DNA of 64,000 bases from JAFARZ01 sp035651595 (GTDB lineage: Bacteria; Actinomycetota; Actinomycetes; Streptosporangiales; Streptosporangiaceae), in NCBI GenBank assembly GCA_035651595.1, contig DASRFJ010000099.1:1-64000 (forward strand), in the 5' to 3' direction. Under the pieces are notes generated by a model, which did not search any database, was not told where the DNA came from, and saw nothing but the letters and a program-made list of their open reading frames with translations. Below are positions 16,285 to 25,197 of the stretch, piece by piece. The stretch's first letter is position 1. Each line of letters begins with the position of its first letter. Made by a program: the position numbers and the translations under genes.

Positions 16285-17601
16285 ATGGGATACGCAGAGT
16301 GGGCGCACGGGCCGTTCGGCCTGGATGCCCAGCGAGGCCAGACGTTGCACTACCAGCGGACGGTGCTGGTTGTTGTTCATACAGTGACGGCGGGAACACG
16401 GCTGAATGATGTGGTCCCGTTGCTTGAGGCGGATCGCCGGATCCAGGTCGTGTTCACCTATGCGCCGTCGGCGTTGATTGCAGGCGGCGTGCAAGAGTTC
16501 CTTGCCCGGCTCGGTGGCGTAGTGGTGCCATGGGCGCAGGCGACGCAAACGCGATTCGACTTGGCGCTGGCCGCATCTGACGGCCTACTCGAGTGGGTGC
16601 ACGCGCCCGTACTGACCCTGCGGCACGGAATTGGGTACACCAAGTACCCTGCGCAGTGGGACGGCGACGGCGTCGAGACGCGCCGTGCGGTGGCGGGACC
16701 GGAGCCGGCCAGGCTGATCTCTCACGGACGGACCATCGCGGCGGCGATCGTGCTGCCAACGCGATGGCAGGAACAGATGCTGCGGCGATCATGCCCAGAA
16801 GCCGCTCCGATCGCCGTCGTGGCCGGTGACCCCTGCTTCGACCGGCTGTCCGCGAGCCTGCGGGCGCGAGAGGCGTACCGGCGGGCGCTGGGAATTGCGG
16901 GAAAGAAGCTCGTCGCCGTGTCATCGACCTGGGGGCCTGGCTCGCTGCTGTGCACGCAGCCCGCCTTGCTGGCGGAACTGGCTGATCAGCTTCCGCGGGA
17001 GCGCTACCAGCTCGCCGCGATCATCCACCCTGGTGTATGGCACTGGCACGGGCCACGTCAGATCCAGGCATGGTATGCCGACTGCGTCCGCCGGGGACTT
17101 ATCCTCATCCCTCCGGATGAGGGCTGGCGGGCGGTGGTCGCCGCGGCGGACGCGGTGATCGGCGACCACGGATCGGTGACATGCTACGCGGCCGCCGCAG
17201 GGATACCGGTACTGCTCGCGTACAGCGCTGATGGTGAGGTGGTCCCTGGCTCCCCGATCGCGATCCTGGGTGAGATCGCCCCGCGGCTGCGGCACGACGC
17301 GCCGTATACGACTCAGGTCGAGCACGCCGTGTCCGCCTGGTCGCCGCAGCAGCATGCCAAGATCCGGGATTTGGTCACCGATGTTCCTGGCCAGTCTGCG
17401 AACATAATCCGGTCGATCATGTACCGCCTGATGAAGTTGCCCGAACCTGTGGAGGGTGCGCGCATCTGGCCGGTGCCGGTGCCCCGCCCATTCGCGGTGG
17501 CCGAGACGTTCGGACAGCAGTGGTTATCCCCCGTAAGGCTTGGCTGGTGGCGGGCAAGCCGGCCACGGAGCTCGTACGGTGGCACTCATCTGACCCTTTA
17601 A
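16285..17601 (+). CDS. uncharacterised GT-B/CDP-glycerol-transferase-like protein
   Basis: A 438-aa soluble protein. The N-terminal half has alternating strands and helices (RTVLVVVHTVTAGTRLNDVV, IQVVFTYAPSAL), and the C-terminal half has VIGDHGSVTCYAAAAGIPVL, reminiscent of the SDxSS...GkPv motif of CDP-glycerol glycerophosphotransferases and other GT-B enzymes. Related actinomycete proteins are sometimes mislabelled translation initiation factor 2. The start ATG follows GGGG with a 5-base gap. It lies between the amyloid-motif effector and a 146-aa protein on the same strand, and converges with the receptor genes. Activity is unknown; a sugar or polyol-phosphate transferase is only one possibility. 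Confidence 0.7.
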   Translation: MGYAEWAHGPFGLDAQRGQTLHYQRTVLVVVHTVTAGTRLNDVVPLLEADRRIQVVFTYAPSALIAGGVQEFLARLGGVVVPWAQATQTRFDLALAASDGLLEWVHAPVLTLRHGIGYTKYPAQWDGDGVETRRAVAGPEPARLISHGRTIAAAIVLPTRWQEQMLRRSCPEAAPIAVVAGDPCFDRLSASLRAREAYRRALGIAGKKLVAVSSTWGPGSLLCTQPALLAELADQLPRERYQLAAIIHPGVWHWHGPRQIQAWYADCVRRGLILIPPDEGWRAVVAAADAVIGDHGSVTCYAAAAGIPVLLAYSADGEVVPGSPIAILGEIAPRLRHDAPYTTQVEHAVSAWSPQQHAKIRDLVTDVPGQSANIIRSIMYRLMKLPEPVEGARIWPVPVPRPFAVAETFGQQWLSPVRLGWWRASRPRSSYGGTHLTL

Positions 17602-17651
17602 GGGGCGCGGAGCGCCGGAACCGCACCGTCCGGCAGGCTATCTCGGGGGAC

Positions 17652-18092
17652 ATGGCCGTAGCCGAGGCGGCGACCGCCTTGACGTCGCTAGAGGTCGCGG
17701 ACGTGGTCTATTCCAGCCAGGGCGAGCCGATGAGCTGGCTTGCCGCCACCTTGGACCGCTATCCGGGATGCGCCGTGGCCGGCTTCCCCGCGGCGGACGG
17801 GCGTTACCTGCTCGCCACACGAGAATGCCGTATGCCCCTTGTTTTCCGCCTTCTCGTGAACGAAACCGTGACAATCCCAGGCTCGGGTGCCGCAATGTCC
17901 GGGATGTTTGTCCACGCCTGGCTAGCTGCGGGGTGGCCGCTGGCTGCTCTGCGGCCGGCAATCCTGGAGCCGGTCGTGCCGCATGCCATGGCGACATTGG
18001 CACAGGTCCCGTTCGGCCTCTATTACGAAGGACCGAGTTCCGCAAGCCGATGTCGGATGTCGCCGGTTTCAGGAGCGTCGATTCCGGAGTAG
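17652..18092 (+). CDS. uncharacterised protein (146 aa) of the NLR-adjacent trio
   Basis: I start at ATG 17652 behind GGGGGA. The frame is open upstream to 17520, which would overlap the preceding gene. The protein has no recognised domain. It contains a hydrophobic middle (PLVFRLLVNETVTIPG, MFVHAWLAAGWPLAAL) that could be a core of a globular fold rather than membrane helices. Its last 70 bases overlap the 3' end of the convergent receptor gene, so the C-terminal residues (RCRMSPVSGASIPE) may not be conserved. Confidence 0.55.
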   Translation: MAVAEAATALTSLEVADVVYSSQGEPMSWLAATLDRYPGCAVAGFPAADGRYLLATRECRMPLVFRLLVNETVTIPGSGAAMSGMFVHAWLAAGWPLAALRPAILEPVVPHAMATLAQVPFGLYYEGPSSASRCRMSPVSGASIPE

Positions 18093-20194
18093 ATGGCCAG
18101 GGAACGCGCGAGGTGTTCCCGTGCCGCGCTGGGCTGCCCGAGGCCGAGCAAAGCGTCGGCGAGCAGTACTCCGATGCGGGCCTGCTCGTAGCGTCCGTCG
18201 AGCCGGACCATGAGCATGAGCGCTTCGCTGAGGGCGTCGACCGCGGATCCATGCTCTCCGGCCTGCAAGTGGGCCTGGCCGAGGCTGGTCAGGCAACGAG
18301 CTTCGTTATACGCGTCGGGCAGCGCGGCGGCCATTCGCCTGGCCTCAAGCAGATTCCGTACCGCCTGGTCATGTCGTCCGGCATCGCGGTGCGCCTCGCC
18401 AATGTGCCTGGTCATAGCCATAATCCCGCGGGGATAGCCGTTCTGGGAGTAAATATCACGTGCCTGCAGGAACGAACCCAAGGCCGCCTCGGACCGGCCG
18501 AGGCTCAGCTCGGTCAGGCCTAGGTTCTCCAGCGCGCTTGCCTCCCCTAGTGCGTGACCCTCTTGGCGATCGAGGGCGAGCGAACCGAGGAATTCCTGCC
18601 GGGCCTCGTCATGCCGGCCAAGGTTGAGGTAGGCGAGGCCGAGCTGTGTCCGGACCCTGGCTTCCGCTCGCCGGTTGCCGCATGTGCGAGCGGAATCGAT
18701 ACCGGCCAGGTGCGTCTGGATCCAGTAGCGGAAGTACTTGCGGTACGTGAACAGACCCCACAGCGCCTCGCAGAGCTGCCAGGTCTGCTCGTCCAGGTGT
18801 TGGTCGTGAGCGGCATGTACCGCGGCGACCAGACCGGGCAACTCGGACTCCGCCCACCGCAGCGCATCGGGCGGTCCAGCGAAACCGGGCGCGGCGGCGC
18901 GTGCCCGCTCATACATCGGGTTCAGGCGCCGCCGGCCAGGGATGATGACGATATCGGCGGCCACCGCTTTGGCGAGATACCAGCCGATCGCCCGTGCGGT
19001 CGCGGCCCTGCGGAGCTGCTCCGGCTCTGCGTCGGCGCGTTCGCGGGCGTGCAGCCGCACGAGGTCGTGAAACCGGAATCGTTGCTCAGCGGCTTCTTCC
19101 AGCAGACTGGCCGTGGCCAGTTCATCCAGCAACGCGGCCGCCTGCCCAGCGGGAAGCTCGGCCGTGGCAGCCGCGATCTCACTACCGAAGTCATGGCCGG
19201 GCACCAATGACAACATCCGGTACAGCCTGGCCGCAGGGATCGGCAGCGCCTGATAAGAGACGTCGAACGCGGCACGTACCGACAAGTCGTCGCCGATGGT
19301 CAGTGCGGCCAGGCGGTCCTTTTCACTGGCTAGTTCCGCCGCGACGCGACCGACCGGCCACCGAAGGTGTGCCGCGAGCCGTGCCCCGGCTGCGCAAACG
19401 GCTAGCGGCAATCCGCCGCACAAACGGACCACAGAACGGACGGCGTCGGTCTCAGCGGCCGCTCGGGCGGCACCGACCATGTGGCCGAGAAGTTCCGTGC
19501 CCGCCTGGTCGTCCAGCGGCCCGAGTTCGATGAACCGAGCGCCATCCAAGGCGAGGCCGGCGATCCGCCACCTGGTCGTCACAACGACCAGGGTCGGCAG
19601 CTCCGGCTGCTCTGGCACTTGCCGAGGGCCGGGTCCGGGCAAGAGCGCACGGACCTGCGCCGCGGTGGCCGCGTTGTCGAGCAGCACCAGCATCCGTCGT
19701 CCGCTCGTCAGCGACCGGTACAGCTTGGCCTGTTCGCTGAGCTCAACAGGGATCCGGTCGGGCGGGACGCCCAGTGCGGACAGGAAACCGGTTAGCACCT
19801 CACCTGGCGGGGCCGCGGCCTCTGGTGCGTGCCCACGCAGGTCGGCGTACAAGGCGCCGCCGTCGAACGCCGCGCTAATGCTGTGCAGCCAGTATGTGGC
19901 CAGCGAGGTCTTCCCGGCTCCGCCGGTTCCGCTGATCACCACCACGGCCAGCCGGCGCACGGGATCGCACTCATCGGCGGCTTGCTGCAGGTCGCGAAGC
20001 TCGCCGGACCTGCCGCTGAAGTACGCGGTCGCCGGCGGGAGCTGCGCCGGCACCGGCATCTGGACAGGCGAGGAACGGGTAACACTGAAGTGCACACCAC
20101 CGTGAATGTTCCCGGCCTGTACCGCGGATCCGTGCACGACACCGCTCAGCTCGTTGCGCGACGTCCCGGTCGTCTTCTCAGGACGCTGGCACAT
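18023..20194 (-). CDS. NLR-type receptor: amyloid motif, NB-ARC ATPase, TPR repeats
   Basis: A 723-aa STAND receptor. Residues 14-36 (NELSGVVHG, VQAGNI, HGGVHF) form an amyloid-signalling (BASS-like) motif. It is followed by a NB-ARC domain with P-loop GTGGAGKT (residues 89-96), Walker B (MLVLLDNAA), RNBS-like VVVTTR and the GLPLAV motif. The C-terminal third consists of TPR-type repeats (EARVRTQLGLAYLNLGR, ASALENLGLTELSLGR and others). I place the start at ATG 20194, 17 bp inside the upstream receptor gene; a longer frame is open to 20563 but lies over that gene. It presumably senses a trigger by its repeats, oligomerises, and seeds the effector at 15730 through the shared motif. Confidence 0.82.
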   Translation of the reverse strand: MCQRPEKTTGTSRNELSGVVHGSAVQAGNIHGGVHFSVTRSSPVQMPVPAQLPPATAYFSGRSGELRDLQQAADECDPVRRLAVVVISGTGGAGKTSLATYWLHSISAAFDGGALYADLRGHAPEAAAPPGEVLTGFLSALGVPPDRIPVELSEQAKLYRSLTSGRRMLVLLDNAATAAQVRALLPGPGPRQVPEQPELPTLVVVTTRWRIAGLALDGARFIELGPLDDQAGTELLGHMVGAARAAAETDAVRSVVRLCGGLPLAVCAAGARLAAHLRWPVGRVAAELASEKDRLAALTIGDDLSVRAAFDVSYQALPIPAARLYRMLSLVPGHDFGSEIAAATAELPAGQAAALLDELATASLLEEAAEQRFRFHDLVRLHARERADAEPEQLRRAATARAIGWYLAKAVAADIVIIPGRRRLNPMYERARAAAPGFAGPPDALRWAESELPGLVAAVHAAHDQHLDEQTWQLCEALWGLFTYRKYFRYWIQTHLAGIDSARTCGNRRAEARVRTQLGLAYLNLGRHDEARQEFLGSLALDRQEGHALGEASALENLGLTELSLGRSEAALGSFLQARDIYSQNGYPRGIMAMTRHIGEAHRDAGRHDQAVRNLLEARRMAAALPDAYNEARCLTSLGQAHLQAGEHGSAVDALSEALMLMVRLDGRYEQARIGVLLADALLGLGQPSAAREHLARSLAIYSGIDAPETGDIRHRLAELGPS

Positions 20195-23100
20195 CGAGAG
20201 AATGCAGCCGAATTTCGACGGCCGCTGCTTCTGGCACACCGATCTGAGCGAAGATATCAAGTGCTTCTCGCCAGTAGATCCGCGCCGCCTCCTGCCCCCG
20301 CGTGTGGAGTGCGATCTCAGCGATGCCGTTGAGTGCTTTCGCTTTGAGGTAAAGTGACTCGATTTCTCCGGCGAGTTTCGCCGTCTGCTCGTAGGCTGCC
20401 ATGGCGGCGTTAGTGCGGCCGGATCCGAAGTGCGCTTCGGCGATTCCGCAGAGAGCTTCGGCGTATGCGTACCGGTCACCGGCCTTCTCGGCCATAGCCG
20501 AGGCCTTCTCATAATGTGCCAGCGCCTCATCGAAACGCTCGGTACTCCGGTACACCGAGCCAATGTCAGCCAGTGCGTACGCTTGGTGTCGTGGATCGCC
20601 TAGCAGGCGATATGTAGCGAGAACCGCTCGGTAGCTGGTAACGGCCGTTCGGTAATTACCTTTGTACTGCTGTACCCGCGCCATATTGTGATCCGCGAGT
20701 GCGAGATTCTGCCGCTCGCCTGTCTCAACGCAGAGATCGTGCGATGCCTGATAGCTGCGCATGGCATCTCGGTGGTACCCACGGTGCTGCTGCACGGTGC
20801 CCATATTGTTGAGGGCGGCCGCTTGCCCATGCAGGTCACCCTCCGCGCGGTAGATCTCCAGTGCCTGACTGAGATAATTCATCTCCTCCCGGAGGCGCCC
20901 GAGGTACCAGAGGGCGGCTCCCGCGTTGACGAGCCCGCGGGCTAGGCCGCATGAGTCCCCAGCCGCCCGGTAGAGGTCCAGTGCCTCTTGATGGTAGGCA
21001 AGCGAATCGCGGAATCGGGCAGTATTCCGATGGATGATGCCGATGCGATCTAGCGCCGCGGCCTTGCCGCGGCTGTCGCCGAGCATCGCGAAGATGTCCG
21101 CTGCCTCGGTGGCGTGCCGCAATGCTTCCTCGTTACGCCCGATCCGCACGTAGATTACGCTCAGGTCAAAGCTGGATCTGGCGATGCCTGCATGATCGGC
21201 CAGGTCCCGGCAAGCTTGAAGGGCCATCAGGTGGGCATTCAACGCGTCGTCCCAATGGCCATTTGTTTCCAGGTACTGCGCGAGCGCGTGGACAAGCTGA
21301 GCGCAGCGGTCCTTGAACTCATGCCTGGCACACTGCTCGGCGACTCTCAGCGCGTTGGGCCATTCGGATTCCAGCCACGCCTTCGCCTCGGCCGGAACGT
21401 CAGCAAACGGCTTAAGCTGCCTCAGCCTCTCGTCCTCATTCGCTTCGCTGCCCAGATGATGCTTGCGGCGCACCTGGTCGGCACGGGAGACGGCGTGCAG
21501 GTAAAAGTCGGCTAGCTGACTGACGGCTTGCCGGAGCAATCTCGGCGGGTCTTCGTCCGAGCAGCGAGCGACGGCGAAGGCCCGGATGAGGTCATGAAAG
21601 CCGAACCTGCCCGGCGTGGATTCCGCTAGGAGGTGATGATCGGTCAACACGGAGAGGGCGATCCGCGATTCACCCAGAGTCGTGCCGGTCAGCGCCGCCG
21701 CGGAGGACGCCGTGATGTCCAGGCATGGGCTGGTCCCCAGACACCGGAAGAAGCTTTGCTGATCCGCGGCGAGTCGCCGGTATGAGAGTTCGAACGACGC
21801 TTCAACGCGCTGGCTTACCTCATTGTGCGGACTGTGGTCGTCCGTCGGCTCGCCAAGTTCGTCTATCAGATCGGACATGCTGTCGACAGCGCCGGAGCGG
21901 ACCCGGCTCGCGGCCAGCCGGATCGCCAGCGGCAGGCATCCGCACAGTCGGCACACGGTGGCCGCTTGGTCGGGTCCACCGTTGGTGGCCTGACCAGATA
22001 TTCGCGTGAACAGTGACGCGGCATCGCTCTCGGAAAAGACGTGCAGCAGGAGCGGACGCCCGGTGCCCCAGCCCGCATGGCGCTGACGTGACGTGACGAT
22101 GATCGAACTGCCGCCCGTCGTCGGCAGCAGCGGCTTGATCTGGTCCGGGCTGGCAACGTCGTCGAAGACGAGCACAACCCGGCGGCCTGCCAGTTCCCCG
22201 CGCCACAGATCGCCTCGCGCACGCAATGACCTAGGGATTCTGACGGCCGGTACCTCGAGCATTACCAGCAGCTCACGCAGCGCATCGGCCGGATCTAGGG
22301 GCTGGCGGTGCGGATCGTGTGCCCGGAAATTCAGGAAGAGCCGCGCGTCGGGGTAATGGTGCGACATTTGATGAGCTGCGTGTACGGCCAGTGCGGTCTT
22401 GCCGACACCTCCCATGCCTTCAATCACCCATAGCGCGGGCTGGTCGGCTGGCTCGGTCAGCGCGCGCATTTCGTCGACGCGGCCAATAAAGTCCGTGATG
22501 TCGGGCGGAAGAGTGTCCGGCTGTGGCTGGCGGCTCGGGCTCCGGTATGCGGGTGTAATCGCCAGCTCGGGATCATGGCGCAAAATGCGCTGGTGCAGCT
22601 CGGCAAGCTCGGGGTTCGGCTTTATGCCCTCGGCGGCCAGCCTGGTACGGGTCTGCCGGTATACCCGCAGCGCATCGGATTGGCGGCCTGCCCGGAACAG
22701 CGCCTTCATTCTGTGCGCGGCTAGATCCTCGTTCAACGGATGCTCGTCACTAAGTTCGGCGAGCTCGGCGATCAGTGCCGCATGCCGACCGAGGTCAAGC
22801 TCGAGCTCGATCCTGCGGAAGACGGCAGCCCGACGCTCTTCCTCCAGGCTTTCGCGCAGCCGCCCGATCCAATCGCCAGGCAGGCCGCTGAGAGCACGTC
22901 CATGCCACAGTGCTCCGGCCTCTCGCAGCATGCGTGTCGCCTGCTGCGTCTCACCGCTTTCCGCCAGCGCGTCTGCCTGGCGCTTCAGCGAGCGAAATCG
23001 ATTCAAATCCAAGGAGTGCGGATCAACTTCCAGAGCGTACCCGTGGGCTCGTCGGCTCACGTGTGTACCGTCGCCAAGAGCCTGGGAAAGGGCCCGGTCG

Positions 23101-23312
23101 ATTCGCCACACGTAGGACCTGATAGTCGCGCTCGCCTTCCGCGGCGGTTTCTCGCTCCATAGCCGCTCGATCAAGATCTCGGCGGGCACCGGTGTGGCTT
23201 GGGCCAGCAGTAGGCTGACTAGGACGCACCACAGTTGCGGAGATAGCGTGACGCGGTCGCGCCCTGTCGCCCGCAGTTCCGGTGGTCCAAGTATCTTGAA
23301 CTCTATATCCAC
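20178..23312 (-). CDS. AfsR-like SARP-NB-ARC-TPR regulator
   Basis: A 1044-aa protein with an OmpR-type winged-helix DNA-binding domain (residues 1-95; IEFKILGPPELRATG), and the bacterial transcriptional activation domain (about 100-245; GWIGRLRE-like WIGRLRESLEEERRAAV). A NB-ARC ATPase carries P-loop GMGGVGKT (299-306), and about eight TPRs follow from residue 680 on. This is the AfsR architecture of ATP-dependent activators of secondary metabolism and differentiation. GTG 23312 with GGAG upstream fits the family N-terminus; ATG-type extension to 23342 is the alternative. It overlaps the amyloid-motif receptor gene by 17 bp, so both are made from one mRNA. Its codon use is visibly less GC-extreme than that of the housekeeping genes. 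Confidence 0.9.
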   Translation of the reverse strand: MDIEFKILGPPELRATGRDRVTLSPQLWCVLVSLLLAQATPVPAEILIERLWSEKPPRKASATIRSYVWRIDRALSQALGDGTHVSRRAHGYALEVDPHSLDLNRFRSLKRQADALAESGETQQATRMLREAGALWHGRALSGLPGDWIGRLRESLEEERRAAVFRRIELELDLGRHAALIAELAELSDEHPLNEDLAAHRMKALFRAGRQSDALRVYRQTRTRLAAEGIKPNPELAELHQRILRHDPELAITPAYRSPSRQPQPDTLPPDITDFIGRVDEMRALTEPADQPALWVIEGMGGVGKTALAVHAAHQMSHHYPDARLFLNFRAHDPHRQPLDPADALRELLVMLEVPAVRIPRSLRARGDLWRGELAGRRVVLVFDDVASPDQIKPLLPTTGGSSIIVTSRQRHAGWGTGRPLLLHVFSESDAASLFTRISGQATNGGPDQAATVCRLCGCLPLAIRLAASRVRSGAVDSMSDLIDELGEPTDDHSPHNEVSQRVEASFELSYRRLAADQQSFFRCLGTSPCLDITASSAAALTGTTLGESRIALSVLTDHHLLAESTPGRFGFHDLIRAFAVARCSDEDPPRLLRQAVSQLADFYLHAVSRADQVRRKHHLGSEANEDERLRQLKPFADVPAEAKAWLESEWPNALRVAEQCARHEFKDRCAQLVHALAQYLETNGHWDDALNAHLMALQACRDLADHAGIARSSFDLSVIYVRIGRNEEALRHATEAADIFAMLGDSRGKAAALDRIGIIHRNTARFRDSLAYHQEALDLYRAAGDSCGLARGLVNAGAALWYLGRLREEMNYLSQALEIYRAEGDLHGQAAALNNMGTVQQHRGYHRDAMRSYQASHDLCVETGERQNLALADHNMARVQQYKGNYRTAVTSYRAVLATYRLLGDPRHQAYALADIGSVYRSTERFDEALAHYEKASAMAEKAGDRYAYAEALCGIAEAHFGSGRTNAAMAAYEQTAKLAGEIESLYLKAKALNGIAEIALHTRGQEAARIYWREALDIFAQIGVPEAAAVEIRLHSLDVPAS

Positions 23313-24158
23313 ATCAGCTCCGGCCAGCACCCGACAGAACACCAGTATTCAGTGTCCCGCTGGTGAGCATTGGGTGCGTAATCCATTCTTCCCAGCTATA
23401 CGAGTTCCATTCTCATTTGGTTCACTGGCGCTAGTTATTTTTTACTACTGTTGCGCAAATCATCGAATGAGCTGCGCTGCTTAATGGGTTAAATGCACGT
23501 GCAGATGACGTACGCATCCGCAATCGCGGCCGTCGCAAATGCGTTCCCGCCGCGCGGCGCAACCTTGGGCGGCGGCTGGCCGCGAGAGCTTGGTTGCCCT
23601 GCTGCGTGAGGGATTGCGGGTCGTCCATGGGCTGCCTGTGGTTTTAAGCAGCCGACTGGTGCTAAATGTGCGAAAGTAACCGATCTATTACACCTGATGT
23701 GCTCTGAGACGCGCTGGAGTAATCTGGGTCGTCGCCCAGGCTCGCGCGCGGTCGGCACGGTATGACACAGCTGTCTGGAGGTTGAGCGTCCAGACTTAAG
23801 ATAAGGATGGGAATTGCCATGATCGCTTTTGTGCTTTCGGCTCTGCCGGTGATCTCGCACGGCATTGCCCTTGTTTTTCACTTGCTCTGTGGGACTCTCC
23901 CCATGGAGGGGTAGCGTTCGATATTGCAACGGCCGTCGCGACCCTGTTGTGGCGGCCCTATTTGTGCAATATTGACGACATGAGGCCGGATGCATTGCCG
24001 GGCGCGTCAAATTATCGCGGACCATTACGCCCGAATCGGGAGGGGTCCCAGAACAACGTGCGCTCACGACTTGTCGCGCGTTGCGACTCCGATAGGCAGG
24101 CCACCCGCTCGAACCGGAACATATCGGCAGATTCGGAGCGCGAGAGCGAGCGGGCAGG

Positions 24159-24211
24159 ATTATTGCGGACACTTACCCACCCGGATCGGGGGGGTAACTG
24201 TCCGCAATAAT
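24159..24211. repeat. dispersed palindromic repeat, copy P2
   Basis: A 53-bp inverted repeat: attattgcggacacttaccc, centre ccggatcgg, then gggggtaactgtccgcaat and aat. Apart from one base in the left arm (a for t) it is identical to the sequence obtained by joining the two halves of the interrupted copy at 33743-34093. It lies at the right edge of the accessory block. Confidence 0.88.
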
Positions 24212-24357
24212 TTCGAGCAGCCTCCCGGGGGCGCCGCGAGTCGGGGACCAGGAAGGCCACGCCCTGACAAATCGGATATTTCCTGTAACCCGAATGGCGG
24301 GGTGCCCGAATGGCGGGGGTGCCGCAGATGTAAAACCCCGCACGGCAGGTACCCCCA

Positions 24358-24408
24358 GGCGGTGAGCCCGCACAGGCGGTAAACCAGCACAGGCGGTAAA
24401 CCCGCACC
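24358..24408. repeat. 17-bp tandem triplicate
   Basis: Three contiguous 17-bp units: ggcggtgagcccgcaca, ggcggtaaaccagcaca and ggcggtaaacccgcacc. It is non-coding and lies between palindrome P2 and the DUF2690 gene end. Confidence 0.8.
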
Positions 24409-24565
24409 AGCGGGTGGCCGCGGCATTCCGAAATGCATGTTATTTCAGATAACTACGAGGCGACGGTATCGCGGCATGCGCCTAGGCAGCGGCGCAGCAC
24501 ATTCATGCGGCGCGGCTGCCCAGGCGAGATAGTGGTCCGGTACGCGAGCTGGACCACGCGGTCGG

Positions 24566-25072
24566 CTACTGCGAAAGGCAGCCGCCGATTGCGCCCTTTG
24601 TGATGTCTTGGACGCAGGCGGAGGCGGGTTGCGGATCGGGAGCGAAGACTTGGTCGCTGTAATGGCTGATGCCTGACTGGCCCGACCATACGTAGGTCTT
24701 ATACAGTCCGGTTCCGGCCCATACCCCGGTTGAGGTATTGGTCACCCAGATCGCGTATTCGTCGCCATTGCTGGGCGTGAAACGCGCCCAGTTGGTCGCG
24801 CAGTTCGGACCCCAGCGCAATTCGAGGGTTCCACCGAGAATTTGCTCGTGAAGCAGGGTGGTCGCGCCGCTGCTGCACTCTCCTCCCGAGGAGAAGTTGT
24901 AAGATACCGCGGGGTCCAGGCCGTTACACTGGGAAACGCCGAGAGCGCTGATACCGTTGCCGTAGCAGGCGGTTCCCGTTCTCGCATAAGCGGCAGTGGC
25001 GGCGCTCAGGCTAATGGCCGGGACCGCTGCGAACACGGAGGCGGCCACCAGGAACCTGCTCATCTTGCGCAT
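24566..25072 (-). CDS. secreted DUF2690 family protein
   Basis: A 168-aa precursor with a clear Sec signal peptide (MRKMSRFLVAASVFAAVPAI, then SLSAATAAYA, cleavage near residue 34). The mature domain has the DUF2690 pattern: ACYGNGIS, QCNGLDPAVSY, a TLELRWGPNCATNWARF core with the conserved L-x-R-x(3-4)-C-x3-W-A, and a later ACVQDI and GGCLSQ. The cysteines suggest disulphides. The ATG at 25072 follows AGGA; the upstream extension to 25183 was rejected because the signal peptide begins here. Family function is unknown; it is common in actinomycete secretomes. Confidence 0.85.
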   Translation of the reverse strand: MRKMSRFLVAASVFAAVPAISLSAATAAYARTGTACYGNGISALGVSQCNGLDPAVSYNFSSGGECSSGATTLLHEQILGGTLELRWGPNCATNWARFTPSNGDEYAIWVTNTSTGVWAGTGLYKTYVWSGQSGISHYSDQVFAPDPQPASACVQDITKGAIGGCLSQ

Positions 25073-25197
25073 GATGTTCCTATCTTCTCTTTGCTGGCGG
25101 CTGCCAGCGTTGGTGGTCTTGTTATAGCTCCGTGTAATGATGTTCAGGGCGCCGTGACCCGCTGAACAAACAATGCTGAACAAAAGCCGGAGGGCCG

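Larger units (their letters stand above)
23313..24565. other. 1.25-kb gene-free, lower-GC region with repeats
   Basis: No convincing gene is present. The part next to the SARP gene (about 23380-23480) is the most AT-rich stretch of the area and probably holds the operon promoter, although I cannot place -35/-10 boxes with confidence. Around 24010-24045 lies a decayed relative of the dispersed palindrome (attatcgcggac...cccgaatcggg), then the full copy P2 (24159-24211), the segment alignable with 131-225, two 16-17-bp direct repeats of cccgaatggcggggtg (24291-24323), and a 17-bp triple tandem repeat (24358-24408). Confidence 0.6.

Noticed and set aside
18023..20563. Longer start for the amyloid-motif receptor at 20563
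   Set aside because: The first 123 residues are basic, low in coding character and lie over the end of the SARP receptor gene.
23313..24565. Small genes in the lower-GC gap (for example 23947-24210)
   Set aside because: No ribosome sites, no recognisable protein families, and the frames run through repeats.
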